Below the pieces are notes generated by a model that was not told where the DNA came from, did no database searches, and saw only the letters and a program-made list of their open reading frames with translations. A program made the position numbers and the translations under genes. Below, one piece after another: positions 39,043-52,099 of a stretch of DNA of 64,000 nt. The number at the start of each line of letters is the position of its first letter. The stretch's first letter is position 1. This stretch comes from Apiospora phragmitis (Eukaryota > Ascomycota > Sordariomycetes > Amphisphaeriales > Apiosporaceae): positions 1,860,001-1,924,000 of the forward strand of contig JAQQWL010000004.1 in the NCBI GenBank assembly GCA_038363925.1. The letters are read 5' to 3'.

Positions 39043-40448
39043 TGCATACGGCACATGTACATCCAGTACACGCTAGGTGAGAAGATATCATTGCTCACAG
39101 TGCGAACACGGAGCCCTTCCAATGCAGAGTACTTGAGACATGGCATGCCAAGCAGCCACGGACAGGGATGCGCATCCCAACTGTCTGCTGCATGTGGCCA
39201 AGGTTCTGTCTACTATCGGTACCTGTCAGCAGCAACACCATCTGCGCGAATGGGCATGTAGACGGAAGTATAGATCAGCCAGGGATTTGCACGATATTGA
39301 ATTGCAATGAGCTGGCCAAACCACCCACACCACGGCACCACAAGCAGTCAAGCAGCAGCATAAGCATGGAACAATCCATACATGATCGTGGCATTTGATT
39401 TGATGCACTCTTGCATTGCTGCATTGCTTGCCCAAACTCTCCTCATGTAAAAATGAAAGAGCCAAAGAGAGTTTTTGCGTGGGAGACGGGAAACATCGCG
39501 ACAGTAATTGTCCAGCCCCCCGCCACAGGATGATTGACGCGTCTTTTGCCAAACCCCAGTCCTCGAAGCAGCAATAGAACAACAACAACAAGTACCTCTT
39601 GCCATGCAATATTGGGTGGTAGGTGTAGCAGAGTGGACAAGGAAGACGATTATGGCCAGGCTATCCCAGTGTCCAGGTTCGTGAGCTCAGCCTCTCGCTC
39701 CCCACCTTTTTCTTCTGATCTTCCTATGATTATTGCAGTGTCAAGTCCAGCCAGTGGTTGATGTGTATCAACGGTACTTGCTGCTGTACAGTAATGTAAT
39801 TCTCTTCCTCTCCCCCTACTTGTTTCTTTTCTTCCCTGTCTTGGGACCCGGAATCTCCACTACCCCTACCAGGAAGAACCATAGCTCGCGTACAGCCATC
39901 GGACTAGCCTGAAGAGGCAAGTACCGTCATCCTCTCTCCGGATATCCCAAGAATAAAGTACATGTCACTGCTTCTTGAAGGGCTCTCGGTCCAAGCCGAC
40001 TTCGAGAAAGCAAGACAAGAAGCAAAAAGGACCAGAAGAAATAAAAACGGCCAAGTGAACAAACATGCAAGCTTCTGTCATAAAACGCGGCAGCGATTCG
40101 GTATATATAGAATCAGACACATGAATGATGCAAGTACACGCAGCAAGAGCGGCAGTTCTCCTTCATTGTGAGCGAGCGCGTTCGATACGATACGGGCCAG
40201 CTGGACCGACGAGAGTGGGAAATGGGCAGGATTCAAAGGTACTTCCTTCCCTGGAATTACTACATACACACACTTCAACAACCACCTGCCAATTATCTGG
40301 CCAAATCCCTCAAATAATAGGTATCTGATAATTATTGCTTGCCATACCGCCTCTCTTCAGGTGAAATTGAAATTTCGACCCGACCTGACCAGCCAGACTC
40401 GAAAGACCAAGCAAAAGCAGAGTCCAGCAAAAGAGAACAGAGGGAATT

Positions 40449-40471
40449 AAAAAAAAAAAAAAAAAAAAAAA
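40449..40471. repeat. A23 homopolymer upstream of con7
   Basis: Twenty-three A on the plus strand about 1.7 kb before the con7 ATG. It could act as a nucleosome-depleting element of the con7 promoter (inference). Confidence 0.95.
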
Positions 40472-41513
40472 GAGGCGCTTGGTTCTTCTTGTCCCCTGCA
40501 CTGCTTCTGGCCCTCACGTCCCGTCATCATCAAATTGATCAGATCAAATTCTTTTTCACCGAGGCAGCCCTTTCCCGCCTTTTTTTCTATTTTCTCGACT
40601 TTCGGGCCTCATCATTCCCGCCCCCCATCTTCAATCATACACAATCGAATCTCTTATGTGCGTGTGCTTCTGATTCCCATTTTGCACACACCCCATCTCC
40701 TCCAACCCAACTTTCACAAGCTTTTCGTCTTCCCACTCGCAAATCTTCCTATCGAGGAGAACAAAAATCATCGGCAAAGTTCTACTTCTACACCCAACTA
40801 CTACGACCGGGTACAAAGATACTTATCTTGTACCTACCCTGCTGGTTTACTGGTTCACTACTCTTTAATGCGTACGTGCAATCTATAGCGCATCGCGCAA
40901 GGACGGCCTCATACTAGTCGAACACCCTAAGATCGAATTTATCTATCTTGGGTGTAGATTGTTTGGGGGCTAAGCACCGCTGGCGTGTAGTCTATACATG
41001 CTTCAACCCATCATCGCACCTCGCCATCATCCCTACTGCCACTCGTCGACGCGCTTGAACCACGCTCAGTCTGGTGCCCGCTGCCGCAAGTGAAAGGAAC
41101 TGGTAGCCGACATCATACTAGTGCACGTCAACAACTAGGCGTGGATCCTGTGTGCGCGCGTGTGTGTGCAGTTCAGAGTCAAGTAGCCTGCGTGTGCAAC
41201 AACCAGGGATCTCCTCCAGGACGAACGATTCCAAGAGGGCCCCAGATCTTAAGCCAGCCAAACCATTTGCTGATCACCCGGTATCCGACACTTCTTAGCT
41301 CTTGGTCGAGGTACTTGCTGGCCTTCGACTGCGCTAGACTTCGGGCTAAACAATTTGAGGTCAAGCTCGGCATCACTCATCCCAACCATCCTGGCAAGCC
41401 AGCCAGGCCCTTCTCTATCCGCACTATTTTAGCAACAAGCCTCCCCCCCTAAGCCCACCTGGTCGACTTGGGAAAAACCGCGCCAAAGCACGCACTCATT
41501 CACCCTCCTTTCA

Positions 41514-41520
41514 TATAATA
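41514..41520 (+). promoter_or_regulatory. TATA-like element upstream of con7
   Basis: TATAATA lies about 610 nt before the con7 ATG, after a pyrimidine-rich stretch. If it is the core promoter, con7 has a leader of roughly 0.55 kb or an unrecognised 5' UTR intron. This is a positional guess only. Confidence 0.25.
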
Positions 41521-42129
41521 GTGAGGACGAGGGGACCCCCCAAAGATTGCGCTAGTTTTGAGCTACGCCCTGCTGCTGCCTCTTACTACTTCACACTTTC
41601 GTGGAGTTCGTCAGGCTGTACGACTAAGGAGATTACTTGCACATCATTTGGAGGTTAAGTTGGCAGCCGCGATCTAAATAAGCTCCGTGATCCTTGCCAC
41701 CAACCTCTGATCTGGCTGGAGCCACTCGCCTCTCTAGATTGTCATCCACTCCCATCTCCCTATCACACTGGCGTCCTCTTCCTAGACGACCCAGATACAC
41801 CCCGAGCTGGTGCTTTATTCAGGCCTGTAGCCTAGTGGATCTCCAAGCTTCAGGACTATTTCATCCATCCAGGCCCTGGAGCTCAGGAAAAGACCGGAAG
41901 CGCACGCTATCCTTCCGTCACTGGCCGCCATCACTTGAACATATACACCAACGCAGCCGCGTCTTGCTTCTTCGGTACTACCCTCTGCCTTTCTTCATCA
42001 CTTGTCAGAACAGTAGTCCGGCACCACAACACACCATCCGAGACACCGTTATCACTCAAGTAGGACCAGGCTCGAGAACTAGAGCTCTCCGGCCATCCCA
42101 CTGTTCGATCGTTCCTTCTCTGCTGTAGT

Positions 42130-43895
42130 ATGTTCGCGAACCACGCACGATCTCAGCACGCGTTCGTCGAGCCTCACGCACCGCTACCACGTTCGTCCGC
42201 CGTTGGAAGCGTGAGCCCAGAAGCGCCATCCAATACGCTCCCTCTCTCGTCGACCAACAGCTCTATGGAACGGGGTCCCGAATACTCGCAGACAGGTTTG
42301 CCTTCGCCCTATCCAAGCAACTTCGGCGACACTCAGTCTGAAGTTTCCTCTGCAGATCACGCATCTGCTGCAGCATACCCGAGCGGGCAGGAAGCACGTT
42401 CAGCCAATTACTCAACGTCAGCTACGCCGACGTCTTCAGAGTACGGTGGTGGTGTCTTCCCGCAGTCAGCGCGGTCAAGTTCGTTCCTGAACACATACAG
42501 CGTGCATACCATCCCGCAAGCAACCATAGTGGCAGCAGCGGAGGTATGGCGCAAACACCAACAAGTCCGTCCATGCCTTTGCCAGATGGACGCAACCATC
42601 AGTCCCAGCAAGTCAAATCTGACAACGAATTACCCATAGATCCCAACATAACGGCACCCAGCCCAACGTACCCTCACCAGCAATACTCGCCATACGGCGC
42701 GCCCCCTCCGGGGGACATGTCGCACGGCTATCAGGGTAGTATGTATAACCAACCACGTCCCGACTGGGGGAACTATGGTCATCCCGGAGGGCACATGGGG
42801 CAGCCCCAATCAGTCTTTACTCCGACATCTGCGGCGCCACCCGGCAGGCCAGCTCAGGTAGGTTTTGTTGCGTTTCTACTTCTTTTGGACGACAAGGCCT
42901 GGATTCCACAACAAAGATGCTTCACTGGACGCGGATGGGGTCAAGTTGTGACCCTATCTGTTCTTGGTGTTCGTCGGTTGGTGAATTCCAGCAATGATCG
43001 GATCCAGGAGACCACATGTTGCGCGTAGATCTTGTTTTTCCCTCTTCTCGTCATAAAATAACTGATGTTGGTAATTGACACAGTATGGTACGCACCAGGT
43101 TTATTCTTTTGTGCCGATTCCGGGAGCACAGCAACACAAAAGACCAAGGAGGCGATACGAAGAAATCGAGCGCATGTACAAGTGCGGTTGGAATGGTTGC
43201 GAAAAGGCCTACGGAACTTTGAACCATTTGAACGCACACGTTACGATGCAGAGCCACGGACAAAAAAGGACGCCGGAAGGTAAGCTTTTCTTTTCCATCG
43301 AAATTTGTTGGGAAAGCGGTACCGTTGTTTGTGAGACACGGATGCCTTTGTGGTGCACACCTCGAGGACCCGCGCGCGCCCCTAAGTTTGGCTGCTCTGG
43401 GGTTCTCGTAGCCGCTTGCTTTAGGCATGAGCCGGACTCGCATCAACTTAGGAGGGCTAGCTCAACACGCCAGACAAGGGTTTCAACCAGACTGTCGGGA
43501 TTGATGGCTCATATGCTGACATAATTTTGCAACCCTCTAGAATTCAAAGAGATCCGAAAGGAATGGAAGCAACGGAAGAAGGACGAAGAACAGCAACGCA
43601 AGGCTGCCGAGGAAGCTGAGCGCCAGAGACAATCACACAACCCAGCCCAGGTGCAGAACGGCGCAGCCGGGCCTGAGGGCGGAGATGGTGCCCAACCGCC
43701 TCAGCCCTACTCAGCTGGTCGATCGGTTCACCTTCCACCGATTGGTTATTCGCCTCAGTACCCTGCTCCTCCCTCGGCTGGAGTTACCAACGTACCCGAG
43801 TACAGCCCAACCAGCATCGCATACCTAACTATCAGCAGCCCGCATCGCCCTATGCACCTCCAAACCCGCAGCAGATGTACAGTCAACGTCCGTAA
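42130..43895 (+). CDS. con7: C2H2 zinc-finger transcription factor CON7, two frame breaks
   Basis: CON7 is a Pezizomycotina-specific regulator controlling conidium shape and infection structures in Magnaporthe and wall/morphogenesis genes elsewhere. Exon 1 (42130-42857) encodes a long Ser/Pro-rich region with the family blocks GLPSPYPSNFGDT, QTPTSPSMPLPDGRNH and NELPIDPNI. Exon 2 (43084-43279) encodes VYSFVPIPGAQQHKRPRRR and the finger YKCGWNGCEKAYGTLNHLNAHV (C-x4-C-x12-H-x5-H). Exon 3 starts at 43542 with EFKEIRKEWK, a charged helical stretch. Introns are 42858-43083 (226 nt) and 43280-43541 (262 nt), long for this window. Two single-base losses are needed: near 42486-42487 (CC run) to pass from SARSSSF into HPASNHSGSSGG, and near 43801-43804 to reach the conserved C-terminus YAPPNPQQMYSQRP ending at 43895. 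Identity is secure. Upstream lies an 18 kb gene-free interval. Confidence 0.92.
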
Positions 43896-46800
43896 AGTTG
43901 CATTCTGGAATCGGTTTGTTCAGGGGATGCTAACGGCGAGCGGCAGATAGCGGCCAACCTGAAGCGTGAATCTGGCTTGACAACCTAGGGTGTCAAGCCC
44001 AACCAAGACGAACCACGAGGAAACACGCGACACAAAATAAAGCGACTTTCGAAAAAGGAAAATAGAAAAAAAAAACGAGATGGACGACAAGGTTGAACGG
44101 CAAGACTGGACGATGCTCCGCAAGGAGCCTACACTTTTCCCTCGGTTGTACCATACTTAATTACCCTAACACGGACAACCTTGCATCTACCATGCGGGGT
44201 TCTTTTCGTGGTAAGGACAGTCGATACCCTCACTTTTCACGCCCATGGAGTTTGCGACGCGACGTGCACGCATCTGGACTTGACGGCCATTACGATCATC
44301 TGTTTCCTTTTTGTGCATCTTGCATTCGGTATGGGAAAGGGGGGGAGGGGGCTGTATAAATCTGGTTCAACGTTTCGTGTTCTCCTTGGCATGGGATTGA
44401 TGCTATCAGGCCGTCGTCCTGATCGGGGATCTAAACAACGGTTGGGATAGGCAACATTGAAGCTTCAGGCTGGGAAGAAGCCTCAACGTTGAGGTGGGGC
44501 AGGTCTTTTGCAATGCTGTTGAATGGCATGCAAATGCCTCGGCTTCGTTGTCTACATATTTTTATACGTACATACGCAATATGTCTCCTTGTCTTTGGGG
44601 GGCGACAGACGAATCCGCCTCGATGCATTTGCGATGCAACCTGTTTCTAATAATGAAGAGGCGTCTTTGGCCCAATGCACATACACAAGTCGGCGGGCGG
44701 CTTTGTTGGTTTTAGTAGTTGAAACGGCACGAGATAGGCAATACAATTTCTTGAGCAAGCATATCTGCTTTCCCTTGCACCGTGACAAAGCCGATGACTG
44801 GACGTAGGATGAGGGAATGAAACCCGACAGCACGGTAGTCTACTGTACCAAGCTTTTGCATCTACGGAGATCTAACCCAACACTCTAAACCACATGGGCT
44901 TCGTTTGTGCTACGGACGCCACGAGGTGTAAGACACAGAGCTACGTGTATTAACCTACCTAGGACATGGTGTAGTGACGGTACACACCACAGTCTACATG
45001 GGGGTGTCCTGTAAGCTGCCTGCTAGCGAAATTGGGGGAAGCTAATGAAGCAAGTAAGAGAAGGCGAGCGATGGCACGAATGCCGTGTAACCACACCTGC
45101 CAGGCTGCGTGCGTGCGCGCTATATGGCTTGGAAAAGGGTCCTGTCAACACCCACGTGGGTGATGCAAGACTTGCGTCGCTAGCGACCAACCTACCTGCT
45201 ACCAACTACTTAGGTATTTAGGGGCCGCACGCACGGGCGAGCGAGAGCCACGGAGGAGCCGATGTCTTGGATTTCCATGGCATACACATATCTATTGCGA
45301 AAGTTGTTGTGAATTACTGACGATCGGAAGGGCGGGGGCGCTGGCCGTGCAATCGTCTCCTCAAACGTCAGAGGGCGGTGGGCGGTAATGCAGTTGTAAC
45401 GCTCGAGTTGTGCCCCTCCTCTCCCCCCCCTCTCTTTTCCCTCTCCTCCGACGACGGACGCATAGCTGCGGAGGTTCGTGGCAATAAGTGGGATGGAGGA
45501 TATGTTGGAATATTTCCCTCTGCCTGCTGAATGCGTAATGAGTTGGGCATATCTACGTACGTGGGTAGTGAGGATCCTCTTCCATTACTCAAGTCAATTC
45601 GTTAGATGGACCCGCGTTGGCGGGGTTTGAATAGGGAAGAAAAAGGGGGCACCGATACGGAGTATGTAGCTAACCTAGGGTGACGGTTAGCAGATGTCCT
45701 GTCCCTCTGTTTAGAGTCCCGACTAACGGGATCACCACCAGGGTTAACTTTAGGTAGTGGGCTGGGGGGGCCTTGGGACTTGAGTCGGGTGATTCTGATT
45801 AAAACCTACTGATGTATGTAATCATCCCTTCATCAGATTGCTCGTGTCGTTATTTTAGTGCTCGCTTCTATCCGGGACCACCTAAAACGCACATGACCGA
45901 AGCTAAGGCGGCCGTTGCTGCGACCGCCATGCAACCCACACACACCACTCCCATCGCTACCCTCGCTACCACCGCCATGCCTTACGTCGCCGAACTTGAC
46001 AGCTTGACACCATCCTAAAGCAGGCAACCTGGGTTAGTGAGGTGTTTGCGCCGCCGCCGTCTTGTGTTGTCTTGCTTTCCCAGGAGACCGGGTCGTAGGC
46101 TGTTTGTGGTGTGGCAAACTAGGCAAGGCAAGGGTAGGATATTGCGCGGCGTGCGCAGTTGTTAGTCGCCATAGAAAAGAAAAAAAAAGAACAATAATAA
46201 CAAGACCAACACATATTACCACCGCACTTATTAAGGGCTCCCGGAGGAGAAAAGCCGGGCGAACAGCTAACCTACCGAATATGTTAGGTAGCCTTCTAAA
46301 TCCCATTGCCCGCAAATTCCATACTGCGTCCTGTCCCGTGCTGCTTCATGTCGTTTGTTTTAGATTGCTAAAGTTTTCATACGGGCGGTCTTAGTTTCCC
46401 ACCATGTCTGTGTCGCCGGAACGAGCTCAGTTCTCGCGCAATGGGGAGGCGCTTCTGGTTACTTACTTATATATCTAAAGTACCTACGCAATGCAATCCC
46501 ACCAACTCGTTAAACTGGACGTTGACAAATTTACCATCTTCCCTGTTTTGAATGTGCGTCGATGCTTCTTTGACTGCGCTTATGGTATGCTTGCACCATA
46601 CGACAGTAATGTATTGCTGTTGCAGCAAGGGGCAGCATAGGGGAGGAGCAAGCTGGAAAGCTTATCAAAGATGCATCTTCTTCTCGAAGGCATCTAGAAG
46701 CTTTCTGCATTGTTCTAGCACGAGAAAGCATGTTCGCCCAACCCGGTAAGCCAAAAGGAAGGAGGAACTCAAAAAAAAAAAAAAAAAAAAAGAACCATGC

Positions 46801-48298
46801 CGTTTATTGCACCCATTACTACTTACTGTCTTCGTTTATGCATAGAGTGAACCCCAAGGCTGCGCAACTAACCTGGGTTTTGACCCGACTAGCCCACGGT
46901 TGGTAAGGCGAGGCCAGAAGTACCTCCTTTTGCTCCTGCAACTCGCTGGCACTGTCTTGCTCCCATTGCTACCTTGCTGCAGATCAATTCGACGGCAGAC
47001 TAACCGACTGACCAAGCCTTTTTATCGCAGAGTAACCTGTTACATACACGGCATATAAGCCAACCAGCCCCCCAGCGCAGCCTTGGCTGGAGGAGGTATG
47101 GAGGCATTGAGATAGATCTTGCACAAACCCCAGACTCACAAATGAGAATGGAGGTTTTCGCCCCGCTTGCTGCACAGGGACGCTTCGGCCCGCTTTCTGG
47201 AACTTCTTAATAACCTCTCAACCTCTCAATCGTTTCCCCTGTGGCTGATTGATACAAACGATATAAAGTACCAGTGCTAATTCTCTACATTAGTAGTACT
47301 ACATCAACAGGTACTTGCTAAGAATACCAAGGTATACATATGTCATTTTCATAACTGACGGGGAAGACATTCTTGTGGCTGCGCACCAAGTACCTACAGA
47401 GCCTTTTTGGACTGTCCGCCCGTCCGTCCGTGCCAGTGCGTTGGAGGGGAATTGACTTCCGCCTCGTCTGTTGTCGCTGCAACGCTCATGCAGTTTTAGG
47501 CTTCCTTCTGCCTCCCTTCCTTTCATGCATTAAACCCCTACCTACCTAGCTATGTAGGAATCCGGGTTTCGAAGAAGCTTAATACTCGACAACCTCTCGT
47601 GTGGACGGAGCTGCGACGGGAAACGTCGTAAGATCGAGCGCGGAAGGACAAAGTCATACGACAGATTACCAAAAGCGCAAGGCACGCTTCCTTTCTACTG
47701 GCCGATGGCAGTGGTTGTTTGCGCAATTGGTGAACCGTTTTGGCACTTATCGTTTCGAGCCTGTCACATACCTAATGCAGCAGCACTACCAGCAGACAGA
47801 TGGCTGGCCAGGCTGTTGATTCCCATGATGATCGATGATCGATGATCCTGAAAGAAGAGGAAGAAGCAAGAACGTGCCATGACGTAGCGGCTCTCTCGTA
47901 TCTGTTGAACGCAGCCCAACGCAGCTAACAACACCAACTGTCTCGCCACATTCAGGAGAACGAGAACGGGCCCTCAGCTTTGATGCATCGAAAGACATTA
48001 TCTGTGTCACTCATCCACAGTTCTGTTTGCACTCCTTTCCGTCTTCCATGTCCTTTTTCCCCCTCCCTCTTAGGTCACCTCCGATAACAGTTTCCTCTGA
48101 GGCGCCCGTCTCTTTGTTGATAACCCCTCGCTCGCTGGCAAGATTGCATCGTCAATACCTGTACCACTCGCTTGAACTGTTCTGCTTCACTTTGCTGCCA
48201 TATCCAGTGACCCGTTAATCAATTGTCGCTATTACTTTATATACATTCGTCAGTATCATCGCGGGCACTAATCGTTAGTGGGAAAAACTACCCCAACC
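43896..48298. other. Intergenic region between con7 and AAR2, about 4.4 kb
   Basis: No gene was recognised. It contains con7 3' sequence, a TACGGAGTA 9-mer at 45656, an A21 run at 46771-46791, and the pyrimidine-rich AAR2 promoter/leader (about 48000-48298). Confidence 0.6.
46771..46791. repeat. A21 homopolymer
   Basis: Twenty-one A on the plus strand between con7 and AAR2. Confidence 0.95.
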
Positions 48299-49942
48299 AT
48301 GGCCCCACACGTTCACTCGACACCTTCGACGATGGCCGAAACGATTTCTTCGCCGCCCGCTTCCTCTTCTCGCGAGAGTATACCAGACCCGCCTTCCTAC
48401 ATTGACGTTTCTGCTTCTACGTCGCATTTGCGCTTGGACAAGCAACGCCCCAGCCCGGGCTCCCTAAAATCCGTCGATTCCGTCCCCGTCACTGGTGTCT
48501 TCCCTCTGGGCACGTTGCATCTCAACGAACCCCAGGACGATGAGGAGGACATGGTACCTGACAGAGACATGACCACACCTCTTCCTGTCCCAAACCGCTC
48601 GCCAGAGCCTCTGCATGTCTCCGCGCCCGTTCTAGAGCTTCTGCGGAGTGGCGATGTGCTCATTTTGGACGACCTGCCCACGGGGTTTACTGTGGGTTGC
48701 GATACCATCTCGTTTGCCGCAACTGAGCACTTCTTGGGGTTCCGGGATATCCCCGGTGGCGCCCATCTAGTCTGGATCGCTCCGTCAGAGACCACCTCTT
48801 CGCGGAGCGCCTACTGGATATTCGCCCCGGAAAAGAATCCCGAAAGCCCCGGGCGAGTCTACGTGAAGCAGTGGGACAAGTTTAACGAGGTCCTCAGCGA
48901 CCCCGCCAGTCATGCCGAGGAGCGATTTCAGAAGGAACGTCTTGAGGAGGGACTTGGAAATCTCGTCCCTTACCAGTTCAGAGGTACAAACTCAGCCGTG
49001 CCGCAGCCAACATCATCGAGCCAAGCCGGCGCGGAAGCGCCTGCTTTTGTGGATAATACCACCATTTGGTACCAGCTGACGTTTGCCATCACACCATCAC
49101 TCCTCAACCGACTTACCGGCGGAACAAAGCAGACATGGCCGGTAAATACGTCCGACCGCGTCGCCGGAGGGACAAGCACGGTGGAGGAAGCACGGCTCTA
49201 CGCGAACTCGACCTCTCAGCTTACCTTTACCTTTGGCATGGATGACCTCCTATTCGACGCCAAAGCCAAGGGTGCAGAGCGCACACAGCAGGCTCTCGAC
49301 CCCACAAGCTGGATCATCGCCCAACTACGAAAGTCATCGTCCGAGTCCGATGGCGAGGGCCCAGCTTGGGGAGCCTCCACGACTTGGTCGGCGAGCTCCA
49401 GTTCGCCTTCCTTACCGGCATGCACCTCGGCAACTACGCCTGCCTGGAGCAATGGTGGCACTACACGACGCGTGTCATCTTCCGGGCTTACCACCTCGCG
49501 GTCGAAGAGCCCCAGCTGGCGCGCGACCTGATCCAGACGGTGCACGCGCAATTCGTCTACAACGACCGGAACCTCGAGGGCTCGATCCTGGACACGGCGC
49601 CCGGCGGGAGCGGTGGCGGCGGCGCCGCCAAGAAGCTCCAGAAGGCGCTCACGGTCTACAAGTCGCGGCTCAACGAGCAGCTACTGGCGCTCGGCGATGG
49701 GTGCACGCCGGGCCAGCAGGCCGTCGGCGCCGCCTTCGCGTCCCTCGAGGGTTTCCTCTGGACCTGGGACTGGGACCTGCGGGGCGAGTACCTGCGCAGC
49801 GGCACCATCATGCTCGAGGACGGCGAGGTCGTCCACGCCGAGCTCTCGGACTTCGAGGACGAGGACGAGCGCGGGGGACTTTGCGGCCGTCGTGGTCGAT
49901 GTGGATGAGAGTAGGCGGCCGAGTGACTTTGTTTCGGTTTAG
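48299..49942 (+). CDS. aar2: AAR2 splicing factor, two frame breaks
   Basis: Aar2 binds Prp8 in the cytoplasm and chaperones U5 snRNP assembly (A1 cistron splicing factor). ATG 48299 has an ideal context (CAACCATGG). A Ser/Pro-rich N-terminal extension of about 110 residues precedes the Aar2 N-domain: LLRSGDVLILDDLPTGF, then HFLGFRDIPGGAHLVW. The C-terminal helical domain begins after TSWIIAQLRKSS. The frame then changes within 49357-49371 (GGGCCCAGCTTGGGG): one missing base leads into LHDLVGELQFAFLTG, NYACLEQWWHYT and DLIQTVHAQFVYND. Near the end, an extra G in the G5 run 49873-49877 shifts out of the acidic SDFEDEDERG; correcting it gives DFAAVVVDVDES and the stop at 49940-49942. No introns are seen. 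The fold order and length (about 540 residues) fit a filamentous-fungal Aar2 with an N-terminal extension. Confidence 0.88.
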
Positions 49943-52099
49943 AGGGGAGGGATGAGGGGAGGATGAGCAAAGAGACAAAAAGAGAACATGGGGTAATAAT
50001 GGCTAGGACATCAACTGGTGGGGTGGTTCGAGGAAGAGAAGAGAGCGATTGTGCATGGCAAGGAAGTGAAGTGCTTGAAAACCATGATTGGGTTTTCTTC
50101 TTCTATTTGTCGAGAGCGTGGCGTTGGGTAGCATTGATTCTTCACTCATAATACGGTACGTGTCTGAATCTCAGAATCACCTGTTATCTAGAGGCAGAAG
50201 CATTTTAAGATGCCACCCGCATGAGCTGGGGTCAGGTTCGGCATATCTGACAAGAGTAGCTTTGGAAACCGAGATCATGGACAACAGGATACGCGAGCAA
50301 CCCCTACTTTGGCCTAACAGTCTTCAAATAGGGGTAGCTCGTCTCTTTCAGGGGTAAACTCCAGGCAGGCAACTTCTGTTGTGGGGGTTTTTTCTTACAG
50401 ATGGAGGAGAGGTCCATCCGAGCATTCCTACCAAAAGGGATCCATTTCAATCTTGCTTCATGTTGTTATTCTCTTCATATTGCATGGGATAAACTTAGTG
50501 GTAATAATGCGAAAATAATGCGCAAGATATCAGGCTGGGTGTGTGGGAAGTCAGAAGAATTCTTGGGCTTGAGGGGTGGCAGCACCCAGCCTTTTTCATG
50601 GGTATTCACTCCTTGACTCTCTCCTACTTTCTGCTCTCAAAGCGTGAGCTCAGAAGCGCCAAGCTTGCCTACTTTTTCCCCTTCTACTAAAAGGAGGTAG
50701 GTGAGGCATGCTGGGGGTGGTAACCACGTTGTCCATCTTTCTGCGAGATTGACAAGTCAGATTAGGCCGACCGCAAAACGGGGTGTCCGCCTGATGAATT
50801 CCTTTTCGAGAAATAAATACACTTTTCATCACGATGGTGCCCTTTTTGTAGTGATGATGAGAAACAAGGGCATGAAGCCGGACTACTTCTTATTACTACC
50901 CTCTCTCATCCCTCAGATGGGTAATGCGTCTTCCGCGTATCACCATCCATCTGTTGCGTATGAGAACCTAATTCAAAAGCAGTCCTTCCTCGCTACACCC
51001 GACTGGCCCCTACTGTTTCTAGTTTTTGAGAGAGGGAGAGTGACATCATTGTGTTCAGAATAGTTCATGATCATAAATATATATGCCTGGGGCAGGACAG
51101 CATAAAAAGCAGTTAACTAGCTAGATAATAATCCATCTCGTCATACCCATTCTCATTTCCTTTTTCTCTTTCCTGGGCTCGCCCATCCCCACGGTACACA
51201 TCAGATTTTATAGATGGACAGGCGATAGACTTACAGATGAAATGAATGCCAATACTCTCCTACAGTGGAGTGTTGGGGAATATGCCTGTTCATTATCTCT
51301 CCAATAAGAATCAGAGAGGAGAGCGTGGCACACGTATCAGAGGCTGGAAGTAGGGAGGGCATCTGCATTTGAATGGCATCACAGTGAACAATAAGCCTTG
51401 TATATTGCAGTGATGCATTGAAAGCATACCAGCATGTGAGAGCCCGTTGGCGTCGCCATCTCTTCAACATAGGGGGCAGGTGGTATCGCGATCTTCGTTC
51501 GGCACTCCTATAGGACAGGACAGTCACTAGGATGGAAGTGAAATGTCCCGCGGATACTGATTAAAACCCGTGCCACCCAATCGTGTTTCCGGGTGGTAGA
51601 CTATTCAAAGTCAATATATTATGCCACTGATCCTGGCGTTGCATAGTTATCTCGGAAGACTGCCATAGATTAATTTAGTCAAGGCCGCGAGGTGCTTATC
51701 AAGCATATCCGGGCAGCCGTTTGCTCCCTCATCAGCCCTGTCAACTAGAACATGCACGTTTCAGGGAAAAGCACCCAGTGATCGAAATTTCTTTCATTCG
51801 CCTAGTTCCTCTCAACCCAGGCAGGAAGAAATAGCTGCCGTGAAAATGCATTGATGATTGGGAGGGATTGATTGTACCCTCCCGTGAAAGGATCCTCTTT
51901 TGTGACTCCATCAGAACCGATATAACCGTGCCGATTCCTGCTAAAAAGCCAATAGATGCCATTCGTGCGTGCCTTCGTCACATTCACCAACCGGCAAAGC
52001 TGGCCTCCATCCTGTAGGGAGACCAACTTCGCCAGGTGGCCAGCCAACCATTCCCACACAGCATCCCCAGCACCAAAACCGCCAAACCCACAAAAGCGT
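49943..52099. other. Convergent intergenic region between AAR2 and RPS16
   Basis: About 2.2 kb between two converging genes. No gene was recognised; open frames are short with no motifs. Confidence 0.6.

Larger units (their letters stand above)
23907..42129. other. Gene-poor interval, about 18 kb, upstream of con7
   Basis: No supportable gene was found over about 18 kb. Frames are short and overlap randomly on both strands, with no domain motifs and no exon chains like those of the small-exon genes elsewhere in the window. Composition is ordinary, not AT-rich. It contains several simple repeats (listed separately), a 9-mer TACGGAGTA at 31462 and one weak protein-like minus-strand frame at 29663-30097. 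The final 1-2 kb before con7 is pyrimidine-rich on the plus strand and is probably promoter and long 5' leader. Confidence 0.55.

Noticed and set aside
39624..39700. A tRNA-like A box (TAGCAGAGTGG) with a later GGTTCG
   Set aside because: No complementary acceptor or T stems can be formed and the B box is imperfect, so I do not call a tRNA.
40449..46791. Poly-A runs considered as retrotransposon tails
   Set aside because: No target-site duplications, reverse transcriptase fragments or shared upstream sequence could be seen.
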